Program-made: the position numbers and the translations under genes
Notes under the pieces: generated by a model
What the model was told of the DNA's origin: nothing
The model's input: the letters and a program-made list of their open reading frames with translations, nothing else
Database searches by the model: none
Assembly (NCBI GenBank): GCA_002155895.1
Contig: MUMD01000033.1
Coordinates: 1-47,635, forward strand
Length of the DNA stretch: 47,635 bases
Direction: 5' to 3'
Source of the DNA: Streptomyces rochei
GTDB taxonomy: Bacteria; Actinomycetota; Actinomycetes; Streptomycetales; Streptomycetaceae
Shown here: in pieces, positions 15,135 to 25,437 of the stretch
Position numbering within the stretch: position 1 is the first letter of the stretch
Layout of the letters: each line of letters starts with the position of its first letter

Positions 15135-17879
15135 TCAGTCCCCGGGCAGGGCCGTGACCAGGTTGGCGAGCTGCACCCGGGAATTGATCGACAGCTTGCG
15201 GAACACGGACGTCAGGTGGGTGTTGACCGTGTGCGGGGAGATGACGAGCAGGTCGGCGGCCGACCGGTTGGTGTGGCCCTGGGCCACGAGCCGCGCGATC
15301 TTCCTCTCCGACGCGGTGAGGGCCTCCCACCCCTGCACGGGGCGCTGAACGGCCGCCGGCCTGCGACTGCCGCCCCCGGCCTTGTCCAGGTCGCGCTGCA
15401 CCAGCGTCGCCGCCGCCCGAGCGCCCGTCGCGGCGAGGGTGTCGCGGGCGTGAGTCAGCGCGGGCACGGCCCGGTGTGGCCGGCCCGCCGCCAGGAAGGT
15501 GCGTCCGAGATCCGCTGCCGCAGCGGCCCTGACGAGAGGGCGGGGGCCTGAGTCGAGCACTTCCACGGCGCGTTGGAGCGCGGTGGGATCGTTCTCCACG
15601 AGTCCACGGGCGTGCGCCGCGACGCCCGTGGCGGTCGGCACGGAGGGGTTGCGTTCGGCGTGGGCCGCGGCCTGTGCGGCCAGCTTCCCGGCCAACTCCT
15701 CGTCGGCACCGTTCAGGGCCATACGTATCGCGGGGCCCGCCCAGTCGCGCAGGACACGCCAGCGCATGAAGGGGCCTACCCGCTCCACTTGGCGAATCCT
15801 GTCGACGGTAAGGCCGGTGTCCCCGTCGGCGTCGGCGTGAAGCGCTTCGAGGAAGCGCACCGCGGCCGTGTTGCCCGGATTGGGTTTGGCCTCCAGCCCC
15901 TCCCGCGCCGCGGCCAGATGCAGTCGCGCGGCATCCCGGTCGCCGCACAGCAGGGCGATCCAGGAGCGGATCACCCGGCCGTTCACCTGCTGGACCGGTG
16001 CGTTGACCTCGTTCTCCAGGTGCTCCATGGTCGCGAAGGCGGCGTCGGCGTCGTCGAGTCGGCCCAGACCCAGGTCGTGCTGGCCCTGGGCCCACGACAG
16101 CATCGCCTGACGCGTCGTGCCGGCCTCCGTCGCCCGCAGGAGCAGTCGTCCACCGGTGTCGAAGTCGTCCACGTGCAGGTGCGCGATGATCTCTTCGGGC
16201 AGGAAGGCGGAGTCGAGGGCGCTCAGCGCGGCGAAACGGTCCAGCGCGAGCGCGTTCTCCCCGGCGTTCTGAGCGATCTCGCCCAGCCCGGAAAGGGCCA
16301 GGGTGTGCGCGTCCCGGTCACCGGCCTGGACCGCGGCCCGCAGCGCGGCCTCACCGGCCTCGCGCGCGGCCACCAGATCGTGGTCCCGGGACAGAGCCAG
16401 AGTTCGCAGGGCGGTCAGCCTCGCGGTGATCCGAGGGACGGCAGCTGCCGTGGCGAGGGCCGCTTCGGCCCTTCGCCGCAGTTCCGCTGCGCGGTCCATG
16501 TTCCACAGCGCTCCGCCGAGGCCGGCCTGGAGCCGGCTGAACTCCTCCAGGGGCGGTCTCTCCGCCAGCAGCCGGTCTCCCGTCGACAGGGCTTCGCCGT
16601 TCCGGCCGGCCCGGGTCAGGAAGAGGATCGTCTGCTCTCCCACGGCGTACCTGAGGGGCCGGGCGGGCGGCACCAGCTCCAACGCGTGCGTCATCAGGTC
16701 GGCCGCGAGTCCCGGCGTGACCGGCAGCACGTCCTCGGCCGCGCGCCGCAGGAGCGACACGGCTTCCTCGTCTCCGGGAGCCGCCCCCCTGAGGATGTGC
16801 GACACCGCGTCGACCGGCGGACGTCCCGCGGCGACAAGGCCCCGGGCGGCCTCCCTGTGGAGGGCTTTCCGGGCCGAGGGTGATATGTCGACGTACACCG
16901 CCTGACGCAGCAGGTCGTGGCGGAAGACCAGGTGATCACCGTCATCGTCCAGGATGCCGGCGCCCACGGCCTCCTCGAGGGCGTTGATCAGGGCGGCGGC
17001 CGGTCGGCCACAGAGGGCGGCGGCGTCGTGGAAGCCGAACCTGCGTCCCAGTACGGCGCCCATCTGAAGGAAGCGGAGGGTGTCGGCCTGCAGGGACCTG
17101 AGTCTGCCGCGCACCCCCACCACGAGTCCGCGGGGGACGAGGTCGTCCGAGGATTCGGCGTCGCGCAGGGCCGCGAGCATCTCGACTGCCAGGAACGGGT
17201 TCCCGCCCGCTCCGTCGAGCAGGTCCCGCACCCGCTCGTCGGCCGCCGTACCGAGGGTGTCGCCGGCCAGTTGGGCGATCGCGGCGCCGGACAGGGGGCC
17301 CAGGGCCACGGTGGCCACCGGGAGGCTGCCACGCGCAGCCTCGACGATCTCCTCGGCCGGGCCTGCGGGCTCCCGGCGCCCGGCCAGCAGCCACAGCACC
17401 GGCGAGGTGCGCAGGCGTACCGGAAGCTGCCGCAGGGCGAAACGGCTCAGCGGATCGGCCCACTGCACGTCGTCGAGGCCGATCAGGACCGGCATGTCGC
17501 CCGCCCGGGCTTCGATCGCCTCCGCCAGGCGTTCCAGCAGCCAGATCCGCTGGTCGTGGTTGCGGGCGATATCGGCGAACGTGTCGGCGGACAGCAGCGG
17601 TCGATCACCGTGCAGAACACACGCGGCCAAGGACGAGAGCGGCACGATGTGGTGCAGTTCGTCGGCCTTGCCGACGCCGACGGAGTATCCCGACTGCCGG
17701 GCCATGGAGACGGCTGCCGCGAGCAGCGTCGTCTTGCCGATACCCGGCTCGCCCCGGATGAGGGCCAGTCCGCTGCTTCCCGTGCGGGCCACGGATGCGA
17801 CCAGTGCCTCGATCTGGCCCAGTTCCTGCTCTCGGCCGCGTAGACCGCTGCGGGACAGCGGACCGCCCGCCCCTGCCAT
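15135..17879 (-). CDS. LAL-type LuxR family transcriptional regulator with AAA ATPase domain
   Basis: 914 aa, typical LAL size. The N-terminal AAA ATPase has Walker A GEPGIGKTT (43-51) and Walker B-like VLIGLDDVQWAD. A long helical TPR-like middle follows, and the last 65 residues are a LuxR HTH: LTASERKIARLVAQGHTNRS then ISPHTVNTHLTSVFRKL. LALs are ATP- and inducer-dependent activators (MalT-like). ATG 17879 is chosen for GGAAAGGG upstream; the frame stays open to 18122 but is not domain-like. Paired GTGCAC boxes at 18014-18041 lie about 135 bp upstream and recur before the amidohydrolase operon, making this the most likely regulator of that operon (inference). Confidence 0.9.
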   Translation of the reverse strand: MAGAGGPLSRSGLRGREQELGQIEALVASVARTGSSGLALIRGEPGIGKTTLLAAAVSMARQSGYSVGVGKADELHHIVPLSSLAACVLHGDRPLLSADTFADIARNHDQRIWLLERLAEAIEARAGDMPVLIGLDDVQWADPLSRFALRQLPVRLRTSPVLWLLAGRREPAGPAEEIVEAARGSLPVATVALGPLSGAAIAQLAGDTLGTAADERVRDLLDGAGGNPFLAVEMLAALRDAESSDDLVPRGLVVGVRGRLRSLQADTLRFLQMGAVLGRRFGFHDAAALCGRPAAALINALEEAVGAGILDDDGDHLVFRHDLLRQAVYVDISPSARKALHREAARGLVAAGRPPVDAVSHILRGAAPGDEEAVSLLRRAAEDVLPVTPGLAADLMTHALELVPPARPLRYAVGEQTILFLTRAGRNGEALSTGDRLLAERPPLEEFSRLQAGLGGALWNMDRAAELRRRAEAALATAAAVPRITARLTALRTLALSRDHDLVAAREAGEAALRAAVQAGDRDAHTLALSGLGEIAQNAGENALALDRFAALSALDSAFLPEEIIAHLHVDDFDTGGRLLLRATEAGTTRQAMLSWAQGQHDLGLGRLDDADAAFATMEHLENEVNAPVQQVNGRVIRSWIALLCGDRDAARLHLAAAREGLEAKPNPGNTAAVRFLEALHADADGDTGLTVDRIRQVERVGPFMRWRVLRDWAGPAIRMALNGADEELAGKLAAQAAAHAERNPSVPTATGVAAHARGLVENDPTALQRAVEVLDSGPRPLVRAAAAADLGRTFLAAGRPHRAVPALTHARDTLAATGARAAATLVQRDLDKAGGGSRRPAAVQRPVQGWEALTASERKIARLVAQGHTNRSAADLLVISPHTVNTHLTSVFRKLSINSRVQLANLVTALPGD

Positions 17880-19189
<1,310 letters not shown>

Positions 19190-19196
19190 ACTCGAA

Positions 19197-19219
19197 CGCA
19201 GGCCGCTCGGCGGCCTGCG
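19197..19219 (+). terminator. GC-rich hairpin after alpha/beta hydrolase
   Basis: Perfect 10-bp stem CGCAGGCCGC / GCGGCCTGCG with a 3-nt TCG loop, starting 8 nt after the stop at 19189. No U-run follows, as is common for Streptomyces terminators. Confidence 0.65.
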
Positions 19220-19407
19220 GACCGCGGCCGTCCGTTCGGGATCACCGAGACAGGTGAACCCGACGGGCGGCCGTGCGTTTGCCATCCCCACCGTGGCGTG
19301 GCCCACCCGCCCGGAGCAGGCGATCCCGACCACGGGACGCGGCCGGGCCGTCCGGCACAGTGAAAACCAATGTGCCCTGGCCGCCTGACGGCCCCTCCCC
19401 GGCAAGC

Positions 19408-19435
19408 AAAAGGGCGAGGCCCGAAGACCCCGCCC
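19408..19435 (-). terminator. Terminator for the minus-strand hypothetical gene
   Basis: On the minus strand, GGGCGGGGTC, a TTCG tetraloop and GGCCTCGCCC form a 10-bp stem with two G-U pairs, followed at once by TTTT. It lies 20 nt after the stop at 19455, a classic intrinsic terminator. Confidence 0.7.
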
Positions 19436-19454
19436 GACCCCTACGAACCCCAGC

Positions 19455-19886
19455 TCAGGGCCACACCAGGCAATACGGCTGATGCCCCGCCTCGTGCAAC
19501 CGGTGCGAGAAGTCCTGCCACTCGTGCAGCAGCTGGTACACGTTGAACGCGTCCCGCGGTCCGCCCCGGTCCGGGACCGTCGACCAGATGAAGGCCGCCG
19601 CGCCGACCGCCTCCTCGCCGATGCCGCGCAGGGGGTCGACGACCGTCATGGGGAGCTTGACGACCGCGTAGTCGGGGTGCAGGACGACCAGTTCGAGGGG
19701 CGGGACCTTGTGCAGGGGCACGCCCTCGATGCCGGTGAGGACCATCGCGGCCATGGTCTCCGGCTTGATCTTGGTGAACATGCCGTTCATCCCCAGCTCG
19801 TCGCCGCCCAGTTCCTCGGGGCGCATCGAGATCGGGACGCGGGCCGCGGTCGCGCCGTCGGGCGCGCCGAAGTACTTGTAGGTCAC
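19455..19886 (-). CDS. Conserved hypothetical protein
   Basis: 143 aa from GTG 19886, which has a G-rich ribosome site just upstream. The translation begins VTYKYFGAPDGATAARVPI and ends in a Trp/His-rich tail (LLHEWQDFSHRLHEAGHQPY). No domain is recognised. The residue mix looks like a real soluble protein, without signal peptide or membrane segment. The frame is open further upstream to 20081, but that part is Arg/Gly-rich and non-protein-like. Followed by a good intrinsic terminator. Confidence 0.7.
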   Translation of the reverse strand: MTYKYFGAPDGATAARVPISMRPEELGGDELGMNGMFTKIKPETMAAMVLTGIEGVPLHKVPPLELVVLHPDYAVVKLPMTVVDPLRGIGEEAVGAAAFIWSTVPDRGGPRDAFNVYQLLHEWQDFSHRLHEAGHQPYCLVWP

Positions 19887-20444
19887 CCCCACCCGACCAC
19901 CATTCCTGCTCCCCGCCCCCAGCCGGTCGGCCTGCCCGGCGAGCCGGTCGGGCTCGCCCGGGGTGCCGTGTGCCTGACGTGCTTCGGTCGATTCCGCCGC
20001 CTCGCGCCGGTGCCTTCCCCGCCGGGCACGTCGAGGACCCAGGTCGTCGGTCCCCTCGCCCAGTCCGCCACCGCGATGCATATCTCCACCCGACTGCTTT
20101 TCTAGGACGCGTGGCCCCAGCCGCGCAACCCGATCATCGTGTCAGTGACCTCCCCCACGGCCGCTCGCCGAAACGTGCGGTCGGACATATGCCCGTCGTA
20201 TGCCCGTCGCATGTCCGACACGCGTCCGCGGCACGGCCGGCGGCCCCTCTCCGCGCCGCCCGCGTGAGCTGCGTGGATGGGCTCCAGTCTGGCAGACGGT
20301 ACGGCGGTCGGGCGGGTTGTCTACCCTGATTGAGGTCACCCTGGGCAACCAGAGGCCGAGCGGGAGCCGGACAGGGGCCGGTCGAGGCCCGCGCAGGGTC
20401 CGAGAAGTCGGAGAAGGACGAGAAGGTCGGAGAAGTCGCAGGTC
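19887..20444. other. Intergenic region upstream of hemL
   Basis: 558 bp without a believable gene. Frames crossing it (for example 19970-20329 plus) have Arg/Pro/Ala-biased shadows. The notable content is a repeat cluster at 20180-20221. The hemL promoter should be in the last 150 bp, but no clear -35/-10 pair was identified. Confidence 0.5.
20180..20221. repeat. Inverted and 11-bp tandem repeats upstream of hemL
   Basis: GTCGGACAT (20180-20188) and ATGTCCGAC (20211-20219) form a perfect 9-bp inverted repeat. The spacer is two tandem 11-mers, ATGCCCGTCGT and ATGCCCGTCGC, and the right arm (ATGTCCGACAC) is a degenerate third copy, so the unit repeats once per helical turn. It may be an operator for hemL or the divergent hypothetical gene. 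Confidence 0.5.
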
Positions 20445-21761
20445 ATGAGCGAACTGGCATATCCATACGAAGCACCGGCCTCGCAGGCTCTGTTCGACCG
20501 CGCGGCGGCCGTCACGCCCGGCGGTGTGAACTCGCCGGTGCGGGCCTTCCGCGCCGTCGGCGGCACGCCCCGGTTCATGGTGTCCGGCTCCGGGCCGTAC
20601 CTGACCGACGCGGACGGGCGCGAGTACGTCGACCTGGTCTGCTCCTGGGGGCCGATGATCCTCGGGCACGCCCACCCCGAGGTGGTCGCCGCCGTGCAGG
20701 AGGCGGTCGCGCGCGGCACCTCCTTCGGTACGCCCGCCGAGGGTGAGGTCGCCCTCGCCGAGGCCATGGTGGAGCGGGTCGCGCCGCTGGAGGAGGTGCG
20801 GCTCGTGTCGAGCGGCACCGAGGCGACCATGTCCGCCATCCGGCTCGCCCGCGGCTTCACCCAGCGCACCAAGGTGATCAAGTTCGCCGGCTGCTACCAC
20901 GGTCACGTCGACTCGCTGCTGGCCGCCGCCGGCTCCGGCGTCGCCACCTTCGCGCTGCCCGACACCCCCGGGGTCACGGGCGCCCAGGCGAGCGACACGA
21001 TCGTGCTGCCGTACAACGACCTCGACGCCGTGCACGCCGCCTTCGCCGCCCACCCCGGCGAGATCGCCTGCGTGATCACCGAGGCGTCGCCCGGCAACAT
21101 GGGCGTCGTGCCGCCGCTGCCCGGGTTCAACCAGGGGCTGAAGGACGCGTGCGCGGCCAACGGCGCGCTGTTCGTGTCCGACGAGGTGATGACCGGCTTC
21201 CGGACCAGCCGCGCCGGGTGGTACGGGGTGGAGGGTGTCGTCCCCGACCTGATGACCTTCGGGAAGGTCATGGGCGGTGGGTTCCCCGCCGCCGCGTTCG
21301 GCGGGCGTGCCGACGTCATGGCGCACCTCGCGCCCGCCGGGCCCGTCTACCAGGCCGGCACCCTCTCCGGCAATCCGGTCGCCACCGCCGCCGGCCTCGC
21401 CCAGCTGCGGCTGCTCGACGACGCGGCGTACGCCAAGGTCAACGCCGTGTCGGAGCAGATCCAGGGCCTGGTCACCGAGGCGCTGAGCAAGGAGGGCGTC
21501 GCGCACACGCTGCAGACCGCCTCCAACATGTTCTCCGTGTTCTTCACCGACGGCCCGGTGCGCGACTACGAGGACGCCAAGGCCCAGGAGTCCTTCCGCT
21601 ACACCGCCTTCTTCCACGCGCTGCTCGCGAACGGCGTCTACCTGCCGCCGTCCTCCTTCGAGTCCTGGTTCGTGTCCACCGCCCACGACGAGCGGGCCGT
21701 CCAGCGCATCGCCGACGCCCTCCCGGCGGCGGCCCGCGCGGCTGCGGAGGCGACGGCGTGA
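20445..21761 (+). CDS. hemL: Glutamate-1-semialdehyde 2,1-aminomutase
   Basis: 438 aa, standard length. This PLP enzyme converts glutamate-1-semialdehyde to 5-aminolevulinate, the last step of the C5 route to heme, siroheme and cobalamin. Diagnostic features: N-terminal [12 protein letters not shown], the [21 protein letters not shown] block, [34 protein letters not shown], and PLP-lysine about residue 274 in [17 protein letters not shown]. The ATG at 20445 follows GGAGAAG. It overlaps the phosphatase gene by 4 bp (GTGA), so they are translated together. Confidence 0.97.
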   Translation: MSELAYPYEAPASQALFDRAAAVTPGGVNSPVRAFRAVGGTPRFMVSGSGPYLTDADGREYVDLVCSWGPMILGHAHPEVVAAVQEAVARGTSFGTPAEGEVALAEAMVERVAPLEEVRLVSSGTEATMSAIRLARGFTQRTKVIKFAGCYHGHVDSLLAAAGSGVATFALPDTPGVTGAQASDTIVLPYNDLDAVHAAFAAHPGEIACVITEASPGNMGVVPPLPGFNQGLKDACAANGALFVSDEVMTGFRTSRAGWYGVEGVVPDLMTFGKVMGGGFPAAAFGGRADVMAHLAPAGPVYQAGTLSGNPVATAAGLAQLRLLDDAAYAKVNAVSEQIQGLVTEALSKEGVAHTLQTASNMFSVFFTDGPVRDYEDAKAQESFRYTAFFHALLANGVYLPPSSFESWFVSTAHDERAVQRIADALPAAARAAAEATA

Positions 21762-22447
21762 GCCACGACACCGACGAGGAGCTGACCGTCGTCCACGTCA
21801 TGCGGCACGGCGAGGTGGAGAACCCCACGGGCGTCCTCTACGGCCGTCTGCCCGGCTACCACCTCTCCGACCTGGGCCGGCGCATGGCCGACCGGGTCGC
21901 CGAGCACCTGGCCGAGCGGGACGTGACGTATGTCGTGGCCTCCCCGCTGGAGCGGGCGCAGGAGACGGCGACGCCGATCGCCAAGGCGCACGGGCTGGAC
22001 CTCGCCACCGACGCGCGGCTCATCGAGGCGGACAACGTCTTCCAGGGCAAGACCTTCGGCATCGGCGACGGCGCGCTGCGCCGGCCCGGCAACTGGAAGC
22101 ACGTGGTCAACCCGTTCAAGCCGTCCTGGGGCGAGCCGTACGTCGACCAGGTGGTGCGCATGATGGGCGCGCTGGACGCGGCCAAGGAGCGGGCGCGGGG
22201 GCACGAGGCCGTGATGGTCAGCCATCAGCTGCCGATCTGGATCCTGCGGTCCTACGTCGAGCGGCGGCGCCTGTGGCACGACCCGCGCAAGCGGCAGTGC
22301 ACCCTGGCGTCCCTGACGACGTTCACGTACCGGGGCGACCGCATCGTCTCCGTCGGCTACACCGAGCCGGCCCGCGACCTCGTCCCCGCCCACCTCCTCG
22401 CCGGCGCCAAGCCGGTCAAGGGGCAGGGCAAGGCGTACGGGGCCTGA
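21758..22447 (+). CDS. Histidine phosphatase family protein
   Basis: 229 aa. The phosphohistidine signature is [10 protein letters not shown] near residue 17, with the PLERAQETA block and the second His in MVSHQLP. It belongs to the phosphoglycerate-mutase-like superfamily, but is more likely a phosphatase than a glycolytic mutase because it lacks the longer mutase insertions. The substrate is unknown. The GTG start overlaps the hemL stop by 4 bp, indicating translational coupling. Confidence 0.88.
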   Translation: MSHDTDEELTVVHVMRHGEVENPTGVLYGRLPGYHLSDLGRRMADRVAEHLAERDVTYVVASPLERAQETATPIAKAHGLDLATDARLIEADNVFQGKTFGIGDGALRRPGNWKHVVNPFKPSWGEPYVDQVVRMMGALDAAKERARGHEAVMVSHQLPIWILRSYVERRRLWHDPRKRQCTLASLTTFTYRGDRIVSVGYTEPARDLVPAHLLAGAKPVKGQGKAYGA

Positions 22448-22582
22448 GGGGGCCTGAGGGGTCCGCAGGGGCGGCCAGTACGAGCGCCCCCGCACGGCCG
22501 GCCCGGAGAACCGGCCCGCACGGCCGACCCCGCGGTACGTGACTCCCCGTCACGTGATCCGCACAAATTTCCGGAACCCGCA

Positions 22583-22631
22583 CGTTCGTCACGTCCTCTG
22601 ACCTAGTGACCACCAGAGGACGTGACGAACG
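22583..22631. promoter_or_regulatory. Perfect 18-bp inverted repeat in the leader of the CE4-like gene
   Basis: CGTTCGTCACGTCCTCTG (22583-22600) is exactly complementary to 22614-22631, with a 13-nt spacer. The right arm ends at the first base of the GAGG ribosome site of the gene starting at 22640. It could be an RNA hairpin abutting the ribosome site, or a DNA operator overlapping a promoter. It is too far from the previous stop (22447) to be an obvious terminator, and no U-run follows. Confidence 0.7.
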
Positions 22632-22639
22632 AGGTTGCG

Positions 22640-23944
22640 ATGCGCACTTCCACCCGCACTCTCACCCGCAGGGGGATGCTCCGACTCGGCGCGGGCGCCG
22701 CGGCCGCCGTCGGGGTCGCGGGCTGCGGTACCGGCTCCCACCCGGCGTCGGACGGCTCGCACCGGGCCGACGGCTCCGGGAAGCCCTCGCCTTCGGGCAG
22801 CGAGACGGCTCCCGCCAAGCCCATCGGGGACGGCTCGACGTCGTACACCGGCAAGCAGCCCCACCAGCCGGACGCCCCCGTGCCGCTGGAGCCGGGCGAG
22901 ACTCCGCCGCAGTTCGTCGTCTTCTCCTGGGACGGGGCGGGCGAGGTCGGCAACGGGCTCTTCCCGCGCTTCCTGGACCTCGCGAAGGAGCACGGCGCGC
23001 ACATGACCTTCTTCCTCTCCGGGCTGTACCTGCTGCCCGAGTCGAAGAAGCGCCTCTACGACCCGCCGAACAACCCGCGCGGCGCCTCCGACATCGGCTA
23101 CCTCACCGACGCCCACATCAAGGACACGCTCGCGGGCGTGCGCCGGGCCTGGCTGGACGGCCACGAGATCGGCACCCACTTCAACGGCCACTTCTGCGGC
23201 GGCAGCGGCACGGTCGGCAACTGGACCCCGGCGCAGTGGCGCAGCGAGATCGACCAGGCGAAGTCCTTCGTCAAGGAGTGGCGGACCAACACCGGCTGGA
23301 CCGACCTGCCCTCGCTGCCCTTCGACTACGACAAGGAACTGGTCGGCGGCCGCACGCCCTGTCTGCTCGGCCAGGACAACCTGCTGCCCACCGCCCGCGA
23401 GCTGGGCTGGCGCTACGACGCCTCCTCGCCCGGCGGCCGTCAGGTGTGGCCGGTGAAGAAGGACGGCATCTGGGACCTGCCGCTCCAGCAGATACCTTTC
23501 CCCGGCCACTCCTTCGAGGTGCTCTCGATGGACTACAACATCCTGGCCAACCAGTCCGTCAACTCCACCAAGGCGCCCGCCCACAACTACCCCGGGTGGC
23601 GCGAACAGGCCACCAACGCCTACATATCCGGCTTCAAGCGGGCATACGAGACGAATCGGGCGCCGTTCTTCATCGGCAACCACTTCGAGGAGTGGAACGG
23701 CGGCATCTACATGGACGCGGTCGAGAACGTCCTCCGGCACATCGCCCGGGAGAAGGAGAAGAGCGGGCAGGACATCCGGCTGGTCTCCTTCCGCCAGTTC
23801 ACCGACTGGCTGGACGTGCAGAAGCCGGAGGTGCTCGCCGCCCTGCGCACCGTCGAGGTCGGGCAGCGGCCGGCCGGCGGCTGGGGCGCCTTGCTCAAGG
23901 ACGCCGCCACCGGCTCCGCGACACCCGGCGGAAACGCCGCCTGA
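22640..23944 (+). CDS. Tat-type lipoprotein with polysaccharide deacetylase (CE4)-like fold
   Basis: 434 aa. The N-terminus carries a twin-arginine signal (LTRRGMLRLGAG) and lipobox GVAGC with Cys29, so it is probably Tat-exported and lipid-anchored. A Ser/Pro-rich linker leads to the catalytic-like domain from about residue 95. The first CE4 motif reads FSWDGAG rather than TFDDG, keeping the metal-type Asp but with Trp in place of the usual base. The second motif GTHFNGHF keeps HxxxH. Metal binding is plausible but canonical deacetylase activity is uncertain. ATG 22640 is preferred to GTG 22622 because GAGG at 22631-22634 is well spaced. It precedes the cytochrome c genes. Confidence 0.8.
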   Translation: MRTSTRTLTRRGMLRLGAGAAAAVGVAGCGTGSHPASDGSHRADGSGKPSPSGSETAPAKPIGDGSTSYTGKQPHQPDAPVPLEPGETPPQFVVFSWDGAGEVGNGLFPRFLDLAKEHGAHMTFFLSGLYLLPESKKRLYDPPNNPRGASDIGYLTDAHIKDTLAGVRRAWLDGHEIGTHFNGHFCGGSGTVGNWTPAQWRSEIDQAKSFVKEWRTNTGWTDLPSLPFDYDKELVGGRTPCLLGQDNLLPTARELGWRYDASSPGGRQVWPVKKDGIWDLPLQQIPFPGHSFEVLSMDYNILANQSVNSTKAPAHNYPGWREQATNAYISGFKRAYETNRAPFFIGNHFEEWNGGIYMDAVENVLRHIAREKEKSGQDIRLVSFRQFTDWLDVQKPEVLAALRTVEVGQRPAGGWGALLKDAATGSATPGGNAA

Positions 23945-24010
23945 AATGCGGGTTTCCGCCCGTGAGGGGGGTGCCCAAGATCCCCGGAACGGACATGCGA
24001 AACTTTTCAC

Positions 24011-24661
24011 ATGAGTGCCGCCAGCCGCGCCCCCCTGCGCTCGTCCAGCACAGCCGTCCGCGTCCGCCGCCGCGCCGCCCTCGCCGCCGGCGCGGCCGCC
24101 TCGGCGCTGCTCGTGTCCGCGTGCAGCTCGGGCGGCACCTCGGGCGGGGGCGGGCAGACCGGCTTCGTCACCGGCTCGGACGGCATCTCCACCGTCAAGG
24201 AGGGTGAGCGGGCCGACGCCCCCGACCTGTCCGGCAAGACGGTCGACGGCGGACAGATCGACGTCGACGACTACAAGGGCAAGGTCGTCGTCCTCAACGT
24301 GTGGGGCTCCTGGTGCCCGCCCTGCCGGGCCGAGGCCAAGAACTTCGAGAAGGTCTACCAGGACGTCAAGGACCAGGGCGTCCAGTTCGTCGGCATCAAC
24401 ACCCGCGACACCTCCGTCGGACCGGCCAGGGCCTTCGAGGAGGAGTTCGGCGTCAGCTACCCGAGCCTGTACGACCCGGCCGGCAAGCTGATGCTCCGCT
24501 TCGAGAAGGGCACCCTCAACCCGCAGGCCATCCCCTCGACGCTGATCATCGACCGCGAGGGCAAGGTCGCCGCCCGCACCCTCCAGGCGCTGAGCGAGGA
24601 GAAGCTCCGCAAGATGCTGGAGCCGTACCTGAAGGACACCTCCGGCGGGTCGGGGAAGTGA
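24011..24661 (+). CDS. resA: Thiol-disulfide oxidoreductase lipoprotein (ResA/TlpA family)
   Basis: 216 aa. Basic N-terminus, hydrophobic helix and lipobox LVSAC with Cys38 indicate a membrane-anchored extracytoplasmic protein. The thioredoxin fold has WCPPC (Cys102, Cys105) after VLNVWGS and the cis-Pro in NPQAIPST. In System II maturation ResA keeps apocytochrome c CXXCH cysteines reduced for heme attachment, receiving electrons from CcdA, encoded next. The ATG has no clear ribosome site. Only 1 nt separates its stop from the ccdA start. Confidence 0.92.
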   Translation: MSAASRAPLRSSSTAVRVRRRAALAAGAAASALLVSACSSGGTSGGGGQTGFVTGSDGISTVKEGERADAPDLSGKTVDGGQIDVDDYKGKVVVLNVWGSWCPPCRAEAKNFEKVYQDVKDQGVQFVGINTRDTSVGPARAFEEEFGVSYPSLYDPAGKLMLRFEKGTLNPQAIPSTLIIDREGKVAARTLQALSEEKLRKMLEPYLKDTSGGSGK

Positions 24662-24662
24662 C

Positions 24663-25433
24663 GTGAGCGCACTGTCCACGCTCGCCGTGGCGGGCAGCAA
24701 CGGCACGGTGCTCAACGGCGCCCTGCTGGTGGCCCTCCCCGTCGCGCTGCTCGGCGGCCTCGTCTCCTTCTTCTCGCCCTGCGTCCTGCCGCTCGTCCCC
24801 GGCTACCTCTCCTATGTGACCGGCGTCACCGGCACCGACCTCCAGGAGGCCCGGCGCGGGCGGATGGTCGTCGGCGCCTCCCTCTTCGTCCTCGGCTTCA
24901 CGGCCGTCTTCGTCTCCAGCGGCGCGCTGTTCGGCTACTTCGGCCAGACCCTCCAGGAGAACCAGGGCGTCCTGACCAAGGTGCTGGGCGTCTTCATGAT
25001 CCTCATGGGCGTCTTCTTCATGGGTCTGATGCCCTGGCTCACCCAGCGCGAGTTCCGCTTCCACCGGAAGCCGGTCAGCGGCCTGATCGGTGCCCCCGTG
25101 CTCGGCGCCCTGTTCGGTATCGGCTGGACGCCCTGCATCGGACCGACCCTCTCCTCCGTGCTGATCCTCTCCTCCCAGCAGGGCACCGCCGGCCGCGGCG
25201 CGATACTGACCGTCGCCTACTGCCTGGGCCTCGGCCTGCCCTTCGTGCTGGCCGCGGTCGCCTTCCGCAAGGCGCTCGGCGCCTTCGGCTGGATCAAGCG
25301 CCACTATGTGTGGGTGCTGCGGATCGGCGGCGGCATGATGATCGCGACCGGCCTCCTCCTGCTGACCGGCGCCTGGGACAGCATCGTGCAGGACATGCAG
25401 ACCTGGTCCAACGGCTTCACTGTAGGGATCTGA
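24663..25433 (+). CDS. ccdA: Cytochrome c biogenesis protein CcdA
   Basis: 256 aa, six predicted membrane helices. The two redox cysteines are in FFSPCVLPLVPGYLSY and GIGWTPCIGPTLSS, the standard CcdA pair that carries electrons from cytoplasmic thioredoxin across the membrane to ResA. GTG start one nucleotide after resA; 4 nt before resB. Clearly part of the resA-ccdA-resB-ccsB operon. Confidence 0.95.
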   Translation: MSALSTLAVAGSNGTVLNGALLVALPVALLGGLVSFFSPCVLPLVPGYLSYVTGVTGTDLQEARRGRMVVGASLFVLGFTAVFVSSGALFGYFGQTLQENQGVLTKVLGVFMILMGVFFMGLMPWLTQREFRFHRKPVSGLIGAPVLGALFGIGWTPCIGPTLSSVLILSSQQGTAGRGAILTVAYCLGLGLPFVLAAVAFRKALGAFGWIKRHYVWVLRIGGGMMIATGLLLLTGAWDSIVQDMQTWSNGFTVGI

Positions 25434-25437
25434 ACCG

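Noticed and set aside
15573-16883. 436-codon plus-strand open frame inside the LAL regulator
   Set aside because: Antisense to a well-supported protein, no recognisable motif, no ribosome site.
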